Below are positions 24,870 through 36,400 of a DNA stretch of 64,000 bases, piece after piece. The notes below the pieces were generated by a model. That model saw only the letters and a list, made by a program, of their open reading frames with translations, was not told the DNA's origin and did no database searches. The stretch is from Muricea muricata (taxonomy: Eukaryota; Cnidaria; Anthozoa; Malacalcyonacea; Plexauridae): positions 11,736,115-11,800,114 of the forward strand of contig OY979729.1 in assembly GCA_963855995.1 (NCBI GenBank), read 5' to 3'. The first letter of the stretch is position 1, and the number at the start of each line of letters is the position of its first letter. The translations under genes were made by a program, and so were the position numbers.

Positions 24870-24972
24870 CAAGTGTTCTGTATTTGAACTTTTAAAAATT
24901 TTAATAATTTATCAATTTTACTTGTAAAGTGTAATATCATAATTTAAATGAATGTTAATTAAAAAGATTTTA

Positions 24973-24978
24973 AATAAA
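24973..24978 (+). terminator. AATAAA polyadenylation signal of the EGDSKVH-repeat gene
   Basis: AATAAA about 105 bp past the stop. A minus-strand AATAAA for GDPD1 lies at 25010-25005, so the two genes converge with their signals about 30 bp apart. Confidence 0.5.
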
Positions 24979-25166
24979 CTATTTTACAACTTGTACTCAA
25001 CTTGTTTATTATGCAATTGCAAGGCACAAACCATTTGTTTAAACTGGGTGGACCCATTTCTTGTCCTTGCATTCATGTGTCTGCACTTTCTATTGTAAGG
25101 TAATTTAATAAAATCAAGTCAAAATAGAAAACTGGGATATGGATGAATCAAGTCCTGAATGTGAAT

Positions 25167-27981
25167 TCAGTTATCTTTGCCATTTGTGGTCTTTTCCAAG
25201 TATTCTGTGAGTTTACTAGGGTAATCTGTCATAACACCAGCAACACCAAGATGTTCAAAAGCTCTTGTGAACTCTTCGTCTTCGTTTAAAACCCAGAGGT
25301 ATGTCTGCAGAAGAAAATGATGAAAAATGTGGTGGCTTAATCTTAAATGTTCATAACGATTGAAAATTTTCAAGAACCCCCCGCCCCAAAAAAGAATATA
25401 ATATCACCTGTAACCTTTATAAGGTAATAAATGTTTCTAGAGACTACACGATCACTAAACAGAAATGCTTATGCTTTTTCATATTATGTAATTTTGTAGT
25501 AGTTTATGGCCCAAATTAATTACCTGAATTCCTCTTCTTTCCAGGTGTTTGATTAAAGCTGGGTTCATAAGAAACCTGGTGGAACAAGAAGCCATAGTAA
25601 GCTGAATTATCTTTACTTTGAAGCCAGACTGGAAAATTGTGCACACGAGGTTTATGGGATAGGAAGGTTTATGAAGGGAGTAGTAAGGTTCATTGGGGAT
25701 TGAGGTTTTACTGAAGAAGAGGTCTATGAGGACATATTTAGTGGCAATGAGGAAGGCTTATCTTGGATTATTGAGGTTTTTTATTGATCAAAATGAAGAT
25801 TGGTCTTTGTTGCTGTTTATTAAACAATGGTATGTAAAAATCAGCTTACCAGTCAATAACCCTAACTATCATTTTTTGCTTCTTTGTTAAATCTCTCCTA
25901 GAAAATGACACAGAACTGAGCGTGAGTCAACTATTAAAAATTATTTGTCAAATTATTTCTATTACTCGTCAAGGTACTTACTTTAGCAATGTTGATGGCA
26001 ACAATATTTCTAAGAACCTTTCTTTCAAAGGCACAAATGGCAGGATGCCAAGGTAGTACATCAAAACTAGTTGTACACAGCGCCATATGCCAAATAATAT
26101 TGCAATTTCTGGGTCCTGCAGAAGACACAATTTTTAACTAAATGCATAAAACGCAAACTAGTCTCCCGCGTAGCGAAAATACAATACACATGTGACGATG
26201 AAGGAGTATATTTTTGCATAAAGGCTGACCAGCATAAATAATGTGTTATATTCTTATTCTAATGAGTTTCCAAACTATCTCTGTCTTGTATGTATAGTTT
26301 TACCTTCTTGTAAAGTTTACTGTTTATTTCATCACTAAAATTGCCCCAAACTGTCAAATCTTTTCTGTTATATCTGACTATTAAATCATGAACCTTGAAC
26401 AAAGAAAATATGGCAGGTCTTAGCAAAGTTTAAATCTAATTGTCCAAATTGCAGTGTTACTGAACATTTTAATTTGTTTTACCTTGTCAGTAAGTTTGTC
26501 ATTGTTGTCCTTGATATCAACATTTATTGGATGCTCAGGAAATGCTTTGAAAACTGATTCAAGTAATGGAATCTTTTCATTACTGTTCTTAGCCACAGCT
26601 GTTTCACCTAAAAGTTAGTTTGAGAACAGCAAATTGCAAAGAATTGTGAAGTTAGCATAAAGTATAGAAAATTTGTCAGTTTTAGCAGCTTGAGCCTAGA
26701 AATACTTACCTGGCTGGAATGTGACATCCAACACAGGCAACATGTTTGGAAGATCCTTTGAGTTAAAAGATAATATTTCACTAATAAGAATTTTCAACCT
26801 AGCCAGTGGTGCAAAATGCTGTTCTAAGATGAGTGTTATTACTCCTGTGATAGCCTTCTCCATGACACATCCCCATAAGACTTCCCAAATAAGTCTTGAT
26901 AAGCTGGTATTTAGAACTGGGTATTTAGGCTGGATTCTTTCAAACAAAACACACTAACAAAAAAATACCTCATAGTTTGTTTCACAGATTTTCTGTCTGA
27001 CACCACATAGTCTGTCAAGGTCATTATCATGGGTGACTACAACCTGAAAAATGAGAGTTTGGTTAGTACACATGTGTGTTGAACAGTTTGTTAACTTGAA
27101 AATGGGTTGTTGTTTTGCAATGTATTGACCTAAAGTTTCTTTTCTGCTTGTTAATATTTTTACCTGACCATCTTTTGTTAGGTGGACATCTAATTCCAAC
27201 ATTTCTGTTCCTAATTGCACAGCACTGAAATATTTAAAATAGTTGCAAGGATTTTTAGCTCTGGTGTTTGCAGTTTTTTATGCAAGACTTATTTTTTTAT
27301 TTAAAAAAATTGTTTGACTTACTGATGATACGCTGTCATTGTATTTTCTAAATTTTCACCAGCCCCTTTAAAATTAATTTAATCAGTGTGAAGCCATTTT
27401 GTGAAAAGGGAAAGTCTCAACAAAGAAATCGCCTTTTCTCATTAAAAGGAACAAATATTAAAGTATCTTTATCATGTTTCATCAGCATCAATACAGAGAA
27501 GTAGAGAAAAAAATAAAAAGTACAGTATTAAAATCACAACAGACAATAGAAACTGAAGGGGAAATTTGCATTTAGACTGTGAAGGACCAGTAAAGTTTAT
27601 GACATTATAAAATAAACGGACATGTCCTATCAATAAGTAATAACATTGTTGCGTATTTTTAAATTTGCCCAACAATGTTAATTAACTTATATAGACATAA
27701 ATTTTATTGAGAATGAAACTTGAACTTGAAGTATTCCTAAAGCGATTTCATCTAAACAAGCTTTCATATCTGACATTGCTATCTCGTGAACAATTTAGAT
27801 AAACATTATTAATGCTTGACAGATCACAAGGTCGATTCTAGAGCTTGACGTAGTTCTTACCTCCTCGATGGCTTATGTGCCTACATTTAAATTTTCTTTC
27901 TTTTTTTCGATGAAGCAGATGCGGGAATCGCAAAAAGAGCCAGGAGATGCAAAAATAGCCGCCAAATATTGGTATCAACAT
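25167..27981 (-). CDS. GDPD1: glycerophosphodiester phosphodiesterase (GDPD1/GDE4-like), complete, 11 exons
   Basis: Exons (minus): 27981-27861, 27365-27323, 27224-27164, 27043-26969, 26755-26710, 26607-26483, 26393-26304, 26115-25982, 25897-25850, 25575-25524, 25304-25167. All phases join to 310 aa (human GDPD1 314). It starts MLIPIFGGYFCISWLFLRFP, an N-terminal membrane segment. The catalytic HRGGAGENLENT follows at about 38, then ELDVHLTKDGQVVVTHD. A second hydrophobic helix (VQLVLMYYLGILPFVPLKER) and TYLWVLNEDEEFTRAF...GVMTDYPSKL match the family's C-terminus. Known role: membrane-anchored lysophospholipase D releasing lysophosphatidic acid, including from N-acyl precursors. All catalytic His/Glu/Asp motifs are present. 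GDPD3 is the alternative name; GDPD1 fits best by ear. Confidence 0.93.
25640..25790 (+). pseudogene. decayed copy of the EGDSKVH-repeat exon inside GDPD1 intron 9
   Basis: The plus strand reads TEEEVYEDIFSGNEEG, matching TEKEVCEEIFGGNEEG of the 24.5 kb exon, preceded by a degenerate repeat (EGSSKVH-like at the DNA level). Stops and frameshifts break the frame. It is antisense to GDPD1. Confidence 0.6.
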
Positions 27982-28099
27982 TGTTTATTATGTCAAGAGA
28001 AAATTTTTGACAAAGACAATCATTGTATTTGGATTTTCGCCAATGTAAACAAACTTCCTATTTACGAGCCCGCGATGACAATGCTAGTGACCAGTGAGG

Positions 28100-28680
28100 A
28101 TACTTTATGTTAATTATATTAGTGCTTTTTTCAGCAATCAGTGGGCAAAAATCAGTAGGAAAAGTACACTGGAAGGTGGAAAACATAATTGCAAAGAATG
28201 AAGAACTAGTGGAGAGAGCGGATAAATGATCAGGAGAGAGAGGATGACCAGAAGCCTGATGATGATTACGAATACTAGAGAAAGGAGGTTTTGAGAGAGG
28301 TTTACCAGTAAGGGGCGAAATACCAGTGCGAAAGACCAGTGCGCTTATGAAAATAGCGAACGGTTCCACCAACATACAATGCATTACAGCATTGACACTA
28401 GTATTTACAAACGATGCGCGATCTTAAACTTAAACGAATGCGGTCTTTAAAGCGGATACAACGAATTTGAATGTGTGGATAGGCCAAAGAAAATAGTTTG
28501 TTAATTTTAATTTGATTTCGAAAATTAAGAGGAATGTATACCTGAAAAGGGAAGCATAAATGGGACTATCCTTTTTGGTTCATTAGGCTCGGACGTAGAT
28601 GACGGTTTTTAAAATGAATTCTATTCTGTCAAAAAAATTTTCAGGATAACCGTTTAAAATCACAATCTTTTTAAATTTTT
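28100..28680 (-). mobile_element. Penelope-like element fragment (RT end plus GIY-YIG), minus-strand copy
   Basis: The minus-strand translation includes LTGKPLSKPPFSSIRNHHQ and ASGHPLSPDHLSALSTSSS, matching the C-terminal GIY-YIG portion of the plus-strand copy at 28.77-29.62 kb. Upstream on the minus strand are degraded RT-thumb segments. Together with the right copy it forms a long imperfect inverted repeat with a spacer of about 90 bp. Confidence 0.7.
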
Positions 28681-28766
28681 CAACTTCAACATGGAAAAGA
28701 ACGTAGGCATCTGGTGAATGGATGTCGACAAAATACCGTCAGAAAACATAATATTTACATCAAGAA

Positions 28767-29625
28767 AAGATTAAGAAGATTATGATTTTAAATGGTTATA
28801 CAGAAAATTTTTTTGACACAATAGTGAGATCGTTTTTTAACAAATTTTTTGAAAAACTGTCATCTACGTCCGAGCCTATTGAACCCTAAAAGGATTGTTC
28901 TTTTTATGCTTCCCTTTTCAGGTGTACATTTCTCTCAAATTCGAAATCAAATTAACAAACTACTTTCTTCGGCCTATCCAAATATTCAAATCTTTGTATT
29001 TTTCGACCTATGCAAAGACTTTCGGCTTTTTTGCGCTTTAAAGACCGCATTCCTTTAAATTTAAGTTCATCTATTGTTTAGAAATACAAGTGTCAATGCT
29101 GTAGTGCATTGTATGATGGTGAAACCGTTCGCCATTTTCACAAGCGCATTTCTGAACACATGGTTATTTCGGCCTTTACTGGTAAACCTCTCTCAAAACC
29201 TCCTCTCTCTAATATTCGTGATCATCGTCAGGCTTCTGGTCATCCTATCTCTCCTGATGATCTCTCCGTTCTCTCCACTTGTTCTTCAATCTTCATCCTT
29301 TGAGCTTTTGTCAAGAGAAAGTTTACTCATCTCCAAACTTAAGCCCTCACTTAATGCCAATCTTACTTCTATGCATTTAACCTTGTATAATCAATCCTAC
29401 TATTAACCTTGCATGAACTTTGTATATATCTTTGTTTGTATCTTGTAATGTTATATGTCCTTAGTATTGTTATTGTTAAATCACTATGATTCGCTTATTT
29501 TAAATCTTTGTAACCTTAGAATATTTCGCTTTGTATAAAGCTTTTGTTCATATTGTAATACTTTTAATGCTCTGAAGATGTTGCAAGTATAGCAACGAAA
29601 CGTTAGCTTCATTAAATATTTTTTT
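28767..29625 (+). mobile_element. Penelope-like element fragment, plus-strand copy, with 3' end
   Basis: Translations across frames give FSQIRNQINKLLSSAYPNIQI (RT thumb region), then CCSALYDGETVRHFHKRISEH, a GIY-YIG endonuclease signature (usual form Y-V/I-G-E-T-x-R...R-I-x-E-H), then LTGKPLSKPPLSNIRDHRQ. Frameshifts and stops show the copy is dead. RT joined to GIY-YIG is diagnostic of Penelope-like elements. The 3' end shows a hammerhead-like core near 29572. Confidence 0.75.
29572..29607 (+). ncRNA. degenerate hammerhead-ribozyme-like core at the Penelope 3' end
   Basis: CTGAAGA (29572-29578) matches the hammerhead CUGANGA box. Stem II can form from GTTGC (29580-29584) and GCAAC (29592-29596) around a 7-nt loop, and GAAA (29597-29600) follows directly. 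Hammerheads are known in Penelope-like elements. Stem III would need AC-loop-GT, but GC is present, so the catalytic fold is probably lost. Motif reading by eye. Confidence 0.45.
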
Positions 29626-29639
29626 TAAAATTTGTTCTG

Positions 29640-30403
29640 TTTAGTAGTTCTATTTAAAGCTGTTGTCTGGACATTTTTGACTAAGATGAGATTTCCCCCC
29701 GGAGCAGAGCCCGGAGTATCCATTGCTATTATAATTGCAAAGGATTGTGGGTAATGGTCGTAAATGCCCGGTAAGCTATCGGACTCGTCCGTTCGACACT
29801 CGCCCATTTCCGTTGCCCTTGGCAAATCCCTGAGTTCGATGTTGTTTATAAATTACATAAAAAACACTAAAGGTTTGCTGTTCTTTTTGGTACTTCAAGT
29901 GACTTCCGTTCTGTTATTGCTGGCCATTGAGAAATTTCCTAACCTATGAAAAATACGAGGCCGTTAAAATACCATCAGCGTACTATTATTGACAAAATAC
30001 CAACGTCTCTAAAGCGGTGGCCACAAGAGGTACGACACGACATTTTTCTGTTTGAACACATTTGGGTCACGGTTTAGCGACCTCTAGAAATTGAAATAAG
30101 CTCAGTATGGTGCTTATTTTATGGACGGAAGGTGCATTGTAGTAAAGAACGATCCAGCGTATTATTCAAATAGTTTCAAAAGACCAGAATAGGTTCGCTT
30201 GGAATGATTCAAGTTGCCGAATGTGAGCAGGAGGCTTTAATGTAGCACTGCTTTGCAAATGAGCTGAAAATTTGTATTTAATTGGTTTTAGGATGTCTGT
30301 AATTGTATATTCCTCAAGGCGAAATGGAACCGTGAAGGAAGGATGTAATAATGCTAAGACAACCTTAGCGAAGTTGAAGTTGTAGACAGACAAGTCCTGA
30401 AAT
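29640..30403 (+). other. intergenic and 5' flank of TTC28
   Basis: No gene recognised. A GC-richer segment at 29690-29830 gives a short minus-strand frame (MDTPGSAPGG) that looks repeat-derived. The TTC28 start codon lies at 30404; no TATA box stands out. Confidence 0.4.
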
Positions 30404-33400
30404 ATGGCTTTACACATCGAGAAGCCGACAAACCGCGAGCTTTCTCTTGATCGAAGTAAACTGGCATCACACGCTTGCCAGAGAGGAGCCTTTGACGAAG
30501 CCGCTTTGCTGTACACTGAAGCGATATCCTTAGATCCTAACAATCATGTTTTGTACACGAATCGATCGGCAGTTTATTTGAAAACGAAGCAGTTTGATTT
30601 GGCGCTTGAAGACGGAAAGAAAGCAGCGGAATTGAAGCCAAATTGGCAAAAGGTACGTCGAATGCCACACCATAATTTGCTACTATCTAAAAGTCGCAAA
30701 ACCGGACTTTGAGATAAGTAGTTTACATGTAAATACATGTTCTCAAAAAGGTTTTTATTTCGTCCAAGAATGTTTTGTTGGTGCGTGGGATCTTTATCTT
30801 TATTCGTATCCGGTTTACAAATATTTTGTACGAATTTATACCAAACATTGTATGTGTCCTTCAGAACATGTATTTTCCGGCACGAATGACTCCAAAACCT
30901 TGGTTTATGAATGACTGCGTGAAACTGCAACGAATTTGCGTATTCCGCCGCCAGTTGAAAGGAAATAATCGACCGCTTGCGAGATTCGCATTAAAACCTA
31001 AAGTCAATATGGTTGCTAGATTTTATAATATGCGTTTGCTAAGTTAATATATTGCTTTTGTACTGGATCTGCTTATAGCTAATACTTATACCTTCTTTGT
31101 TTGTGAGATCCGAAGCGCTGCAAGCAAATCCAAGCAGGAAATTCATTGTGTATTCACGTTTGTTTTGAAATGAAATCTTCGTTATTACGCATTCGTAGAC
31201 CGAAACAAGAACGTTCGAAAGAATGCTTTTGAACGTTCGAAGAACAATAACTTCCCTCGATTAGAAGGAAATTCGTGTTCCAAAGAATGTGAGAGCGATA
31301 CTCATTGTTCTAAACGGTTCTAAAAGCCCTTTCGTCCTTGCGGATTGCTCATTTACGGCTTCTTCCACTTTACACGTACTGTATTATTATTGTACAATCT
31401 GACCGGTTGTCCACTTTAGTTAAGTGATTTTCAATGTGTTGCTTACATTTCAACAGAAATAATATTGTCCAAAAGTACGTAATAAAGGCGTGTAGTAATA
31501 TCCTAAGGGTATATTACAAACCTAGACAACTTAATCCTGGTGGTACAAATTATGTGAAGCATTTGCTTTGCTTTGACTTTGAGGAAATGTTAGATTGATT
31601 TATTATAACGAAACAATATTTTATTCACAGTGTAGTATAAAGTGAATGGGGATGGTTTAATTTATGGCTTGGTATAACTCTTGGTATAAGGTGGTTGATT
31701 TATTACAGTTAAGTTCTCCTACAGAGCATGAAAATTTTATCAGACAATTGTCCTAAAGGCGAGATTACGGTCAATTCTAAATGAAAACATCTTTCTTAGC
31801 TTTTTATCTGATTTCGAAATTATGAACTAGATTACGACCAGTTGTTAAAATACTCTCTGAAAGGGACCCGAAGAGAAAAGAATAGTTGACGTGTTCGGTA
31901 AATTCCAGACCACATGGGAATGTCTCAAATTGTCGTCAGAAATGTGGCTTTTAAACCGCACTTAATTAAATGAAGCCGAATTATTCCTGCAAAATAGAGC
32001 AAGATGAGCAACGTAAACAATCTACAAGTGTTGTTCTAGTATTTGTATAAATGCTTTACCACAAAAAAACCAAGATTCTATAAGGCTTGGATTCGCATTA
32101 CGTTATCGATCCCTCTTCATTTTAGTGGACGTTTCTTTTGTGCTTCTAACGTTCAAACACAGTATAATCTAGAGCACGTTTCAAAGCATCGCGTGTTCCT
32201 CCAGGGCGGCCAAAATAGTTTTGCGCAATTTGCGTATGCTGCCTGTCGCCTCTTTGAAACGTGGCTCTGTCGGGGACAGTGTATTTTTTTAATCCGATTT
32301 AGATCAAATCTTATATCATGTCATTAATAAGTTCGGAAATTTGTTTTTTTCGAAACCACGTCAATAAAAGGAGAGTGGCTTAGGAATACCTTATTGCTGC
32401 TGTTAAATGTTGGAAAAACTAAAGTATTTGTATATTTGAAGTTCACATTTGTTGAGTGTGTATTCTTAACCATCAAAATCCGTGCAAGCCTCTGCCGGTT
32501 TTATGTCTAAAAAGTGAACAATTGTTGTCTCGGTTTTTTTGCTAAATTATGGTGTTTAACCTGCTTAAAAAGTTTGAATAACGTAATTGCTCAGTACCTA
32601 ATTTGAAAGCAGTCGATCGACGAGAGTGGTAAAGGTTAAATTAAAATCACAAGCAATTTGTTCCGTCTGGATAAAACTCATTCATACAAGTACATAATTG
32701 AATTAACAGTACATGATTTGATCGATATATAAGGTTAATTTTAGAGATTGTGCAATACGTCCTGTTTTTCTTTGAGCTTAGTCGTTTGCTATTTTTTTTA
32801 GCCATGTGGATGATTTGTGTTAGCTAAGCTATCTCAAGTTGACCTCTCTTTCTCTAATAATCTGTGATCTGTAAATGTCATAAAGTTTTTGCGTTCAGTC
32901 CTGTTAATACTAACCATATGTAGCCAGGATTTTATAATTTGAAGCATGCCCAATTAACAAGTTATGTAAGTGTAGCAATTTGTAAAAAACACATGGCAGG
33001 GTTTAAAAACTGCGAGCAAATATGGGCATTTCCACAGCTGTTTATGAGATGCTTATGTGAGGAGAGTAGATGCCTACATAGGGGCAGAGCCCACATGTTG
33101 ATATTTGGCTTTTTGTAGTAAATAGATATGGGGTTGGCTTGCTCACAGATAGCAGTCTTGCATAGGGTATAGTTGATTGGTTGACGTTTTCTACCTTCCT
33201 GTGGTTACGTTGAAGCCTGAGGGCTTGCCTGTTACTAGAAAGTTGTTAACCTTTTGACCCAACTGTGGTTAGAGGTGACCACTGCTCTCTAATAGAAACC
33301 ACATAAGCTCTGATGAACGGCAGTATAAACACTATTCTAAGCCTGTGTGCCGAAAAAATAGCCTAGCTTTTGGGGTTGTAAGTTACCAACTGAGATTCAT

Positions 33401-36400
33401 AATAATCCTAAACTTAACCAACGTTTAAACAAATATTTAATGTGTGTTATACACAATGCAACAAACGAACATATTACACCTGTTAGAAAAAAATCACCTT
33501 CCCAGAAGTGCATAAAAACAGCCCAGTTCTGCACATTTTTGCTCTGACATATTACACGTCTAATAGTTGAAAACAATAGCTCGCAGCTAAGGTCGGTGAT
33601 GCAAGCACTGGGGCTTTATGATTTGTTCTAAACAGGTGTGCAATGTATATATATATATCCGTGTGCTCCACACTGTGAAGGGGGCATGGCACGAAGATAA
33701 TTTTGTAACGATTTTGTCAAGCTGTGTCTTGTCTGCATGGCATTAAGTAGCTCTAAACTTGCAGTAAATACTGGTACAGCTGGAAAACACCATGGAACTT
33801 GATTGACATTGATCGTGACTTTGAAGTCACGATGACCAACGGTAGCGGCAATCAGCGGTTGGGAGGAGGTCCAAGAGTTTGTTGATAAACCATTTCTTCA
33901 CAGACATCCAAAAGCGCCACAGAGGCGTGTTGCAAGTTGTCGATGTTACCGGCTGTTTCAACTTGTGAATTTCGTCAAGTTGCAGCAAGTGCACGTGTTT
34001 AAAGTTAGGCTTGTTGCAACTTGTCATTTGCAGACTTCTTGCAACTTGTCATTTGCAGACTTCTTGCAACTTGTCATTTGCAGACTTCTTGCAACTTGTC
34101 ATTTGCAGACTTCTTGCAACTTGTCATTTGCAGACTTCTTGCAACTTGTCATTTGCAGACTTCTTGCAACTTGTCATTTGCAGACTTCTTGCAACTTGTC
34201 ATTTGCAGACTTCTTGCAACTTGTTAAAACAACTTGCAACAACAACTCTGTTGACAACGTGCAACACACTTGCTATTAACAAGCTGTCGCAAGCCATGCG
34301 GGCGCTTCCTGATATCCCCCCCCCCCCCCTTGTTGATAACAAGTCCCTTGGAAAATGTCAACAAACTTGTTGCAACTTGCGCGTTTTTGGATTCATAGAT
34401 ACATATCATTTCATATTACGAAAGTGTGTTGTAAATTTCGTAGCCTTGTCAACTTCCTAACAAGATGATAGCAACTGGTTTAGGACTTGTCAACAACAAA
34501 CACTAGCTTAATGTGACATGTTTGACATATGTGGAATCAGAATACATTTCGTTATGATGTGTACGGCAACTTTCATCCCACACACTCACAACTCTATCCG
34601 TTTCTTTTTCCAACTTTCTAATTGAGAAGGAACGTACAGTATAGGGTTGACACGCGTCGGTTCCTAAAACCAGCATGTGTGTAGTAATTAATGAAATAAA
34701 CAACGTTCTAGAATGTCGAATAATCAATACGAAAATAACATTGAAAAGAAAAATTAATTAAAACTGATCACGGGAGATAATCCTTCCTAACTCGTTGTTA
34801 AACATATCAAATGTGACAAGAGTCAAAAAAGAGCGTGCCAGAATGAGTGGTGGTTGAATTAGATGCGCTAAATTTTGGCCATTAGTTTGTGCCTGTAAGT
34901 AACAGGACTCTCTCATTGCTGCAGCTATCGTATTACAGTTGAGTAATATGCTTAACCGAGAGTCGTGTGAATTTTTTGGGTAATCCATTTTTTTCGATTA
35001 GAATGTTTACAGCTTTAGGGTAAAACTTAGCCTTAACTAATGTGGTAAGATTAGAACGAAAAGTTAGAGTTAGTGAGAGCTTTTGCTTCGTTCACGAGAG
35101 TTGCACAAGAGCGGAATTGAATTGAGTGTAAAGAGGGTTATAATCTTGAAAATCTTGAGTATATTTCAGTTCCTAGCAACTAACATCCTCATTTGACCAC
35201 GGCTTAGCATAGCTGTGCTTTGTGATCAGACAGGGGTGATAAGGCTGCAAGCTTTCGACTTCATGAGGTTCTTCATAAAATCTGCTGTAGTGAAGTTGTT
35301 TATTACTAACAGGCATAAACGAAACCCCCCTTGCCTTGGCCTTGCTGAGACAGTTTTATTAATTAATCTGCAGTGTATTTTAATCAAGTCAACTTCGATA
35401 AAACACAGGATTTCTCCTCTATTAGCTGAATAAATAATGTCAGCTCGCAAACGGTGATGCTTTATGTATAAAAACACACATTGGACTTACACGTTTACAA
35501 CATGTCACTATATGATTTGATTTGCCTTAAGATATATGTCACGCATCAGCAGTCCACTGTAGGTATAGTATCCTATAGTAAACTGCCGTGTTTGAAGTAC
35601 ATAAAAAAGACATCTCAAATGTGGAGGTCAAATGTAGGCAGTATTCTTGATTAAGCTGACGTTGTTTGAGTGCGCTATAAATGCACAATTTGGTTGAATT
35701 TCAAAGCATCTGAATGTTCAATAGTATTTTTCAGCAGTTTGGCCCGAAAGCCACAGTATTTTTGTGATTAATTTACATGTCAAAATCATGCAGTCCCTGC
35801 TGCTAGAGATATAATCGATGCCCTGAAATAGATTATATGCTATTCCTCTATTTAGTATTGTATTCAAATTAAGCTCAGCAAAACAACCTATGCGAAACAG
35901 GATTTAGTTAAAACATTTTATATCAGAATATTTGTATAGAATGAGGAATAATATATTTACCATCTATTAGTGATACCTTCTGAATTCATGTTTTAATACA
36001 ATTCGGTTGTATATCCTCAAGTGTTGCTGGGAGGGGGGGCGGTCATGCTTGCATATTTGAATCAATTGGTTTTTTCATTATACCTCAACAAACCTTATTA
36101 GGGCAGACAAAAGAAGCAAGCTGAGATAACTATTTGGTCAATTTCGTTGTGATAATGTTTATTCAAATCGTTTCCTTTGCTTTGTAAGGGATAATCGGTC
36201 ATGTCCGAACCGAATATGTTGTTTATTTTTCATTAGGACGACTAAATACTCGTCACGTTAAAGAAGCATAAATCAATGCCCCGCCGAAAGGCATGTGTTT
36301 TCTCCGGATACTCTGGTTTCCTCCCACAGGGAAAGGTGACAGGGTGGGTTAGGTAAGGAGGCCTACAATAATTGGTCACACTGTTCTGGTGACCCTGCCC

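Noticed and set aside
34016-34225. CRISPR-like array
   Set aside because: Direct repeats without variable spacers (the whole 25-bp unit repeats) in an animal intron; it is a minisatellite.
33965-34460. Three overlapping repetitive frames of 68-149 codons
   Set aside because: They are products of a 25-bp tandem repeat, which is open in several frames; no start context, splice sites or family match.
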